Shown here piece by piece: positions 5,555-5,699 of a stretch of DNA of 5,699 nucleotides. The DNA comes from an uncultured Roseiflexaceae bacterium (GTDB lineage Bacteria; Chloroflexota; Chloroflexia; Chloroflexales; Roseiflexaceae): the NCBI GenBank assembly GCA_903868295.1, contig CAIPUQ010000178.1, forward strand, positions 1 through 5,699. Direction: 5' to 3'. Each line of letters opens with the position of its first letter. The first letter of the stretch is position 1. The translations under genes were made by a program, and so were the position numbers. The notes under the pieces were generated by a model. It did not search any database and was not told the DNA's origin. It saw nothing but the letters and a program-made list of their open reading frames with translations.

Positions 5555-5699
5555 ATTTTTGCAAAACCCATAAGGCGCCAGTTGGTACGAGACGGATGGT
5601 GTACCCGAAATCTTGAAGCCCCGGAATAGCGAGTAACTCTGCTGTCTGAACGGGACCGCTCATTGCAACATCGTACGTACCCTTACGCAGTCCGTCGAC
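5553..5699 (-). CDS. 3' end of an unidentified gene upstream of the binding protein
   Basis: On the minus strand the frame is open from the right edge of the window (Val codon at 5699-5697) to TAA at 5555-5553, giving 48 residues. The 5' part is outside the window. Visible pieces are DGLRKGTYDVAMSGPVQTAE, then LLAIPGLQDFGYTIRLVP and the end TGALWVLQK. It reads as a folded alpha/beta C-terminal domain without a membrane segment. The stop lies 11 nt before the ATG of the binding-protein gene and overlaps its ribosome-binding site, so the two are almost certainly one operon. I do not recognise the family. A C-terminal soluble domain of a membrane glycosyltransferase-like protein crossed my mind, but the fragment cannot support it. 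Confidence 0.7.
   Translation of the reverse strand, partial: VDGLRKGTYDVAMSGPVQTAELLAIPGLQDFGYTIRLVPTGALWVLQK

Overview
This window looks like a piece of a mid-GC, free-living bacterial chromosome carrying ordinary sulfur and amino-acid metabolism. A Chloroflexota member (Herpetosiphon or Chloroflexus relatives) is my best guess. It rests on one soft clue: the lipoprotein ABC binding protein has a long Thr/Pro/Ala/Glu linker, which is common there. No rRNA or other marker gene is present to settle it. I see no mobile element, CRISPR array, tRNA, prophage or defence gene.

Layout from left to right. (1) Positions 1-360 (+) hold the 3' end of a gene that enters from the left edge; its tail faintly resembles the end of MerR-type regulators. 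(2) A perfect 22-bp hairpin at 371-417 separates it from the convergent sulfate-activation operon. (3) On the minus strand, cysD (3215-2322) and a fused cysN-cysC gene (2322-454) share one base (TAATG) and form a two-gene operon. (4) A 123-bp divergent intergenic region holds an extended -10 element for cysD inside an AT-rich imperfect palindrome. (5) On the plus strand, 3339-4268 encodes a homocysteine S-methyltransferase of the MmuM family. (6) A strong intrinsic terminator at 4329-4359 ends the minus-strand unit to its right. (7) On the minus strand, 5541-4372 encodes an AapJ/BztA-like amino-acid-binding lipoprotein. (8) Just upstream of it in the same operon is the last 48 codons of an unidentified gene (5699-5553) that runs off the right edge. 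No gap between genes exceeds 125 bp.

How the genes fit together. CysD and CysN make adenosine 5'-phosphosulfate (APS) from sulfate and ATP, with GTP hydrolysis driving the reaction. The CysC domain then phosphorylates APS to PAPS, the donor for sulfate reduction or sulfation. MmuM transfers a methyl group to homocysteine to give methionine. The divergent cysD/mmuM pair therefore joins inorganic sulfur uptake with methionine formation around a short shared control region. The binding protein is a separate, terminator-bounded unit for amino-acid uptake, and its permease and ATPase genes are not in view.

I found no convincing undescribed system. The points most worth checking are the cysD/mmuM control region, the tail gene at the right edge, the binding protein without a transporter, and two start-site corrections.
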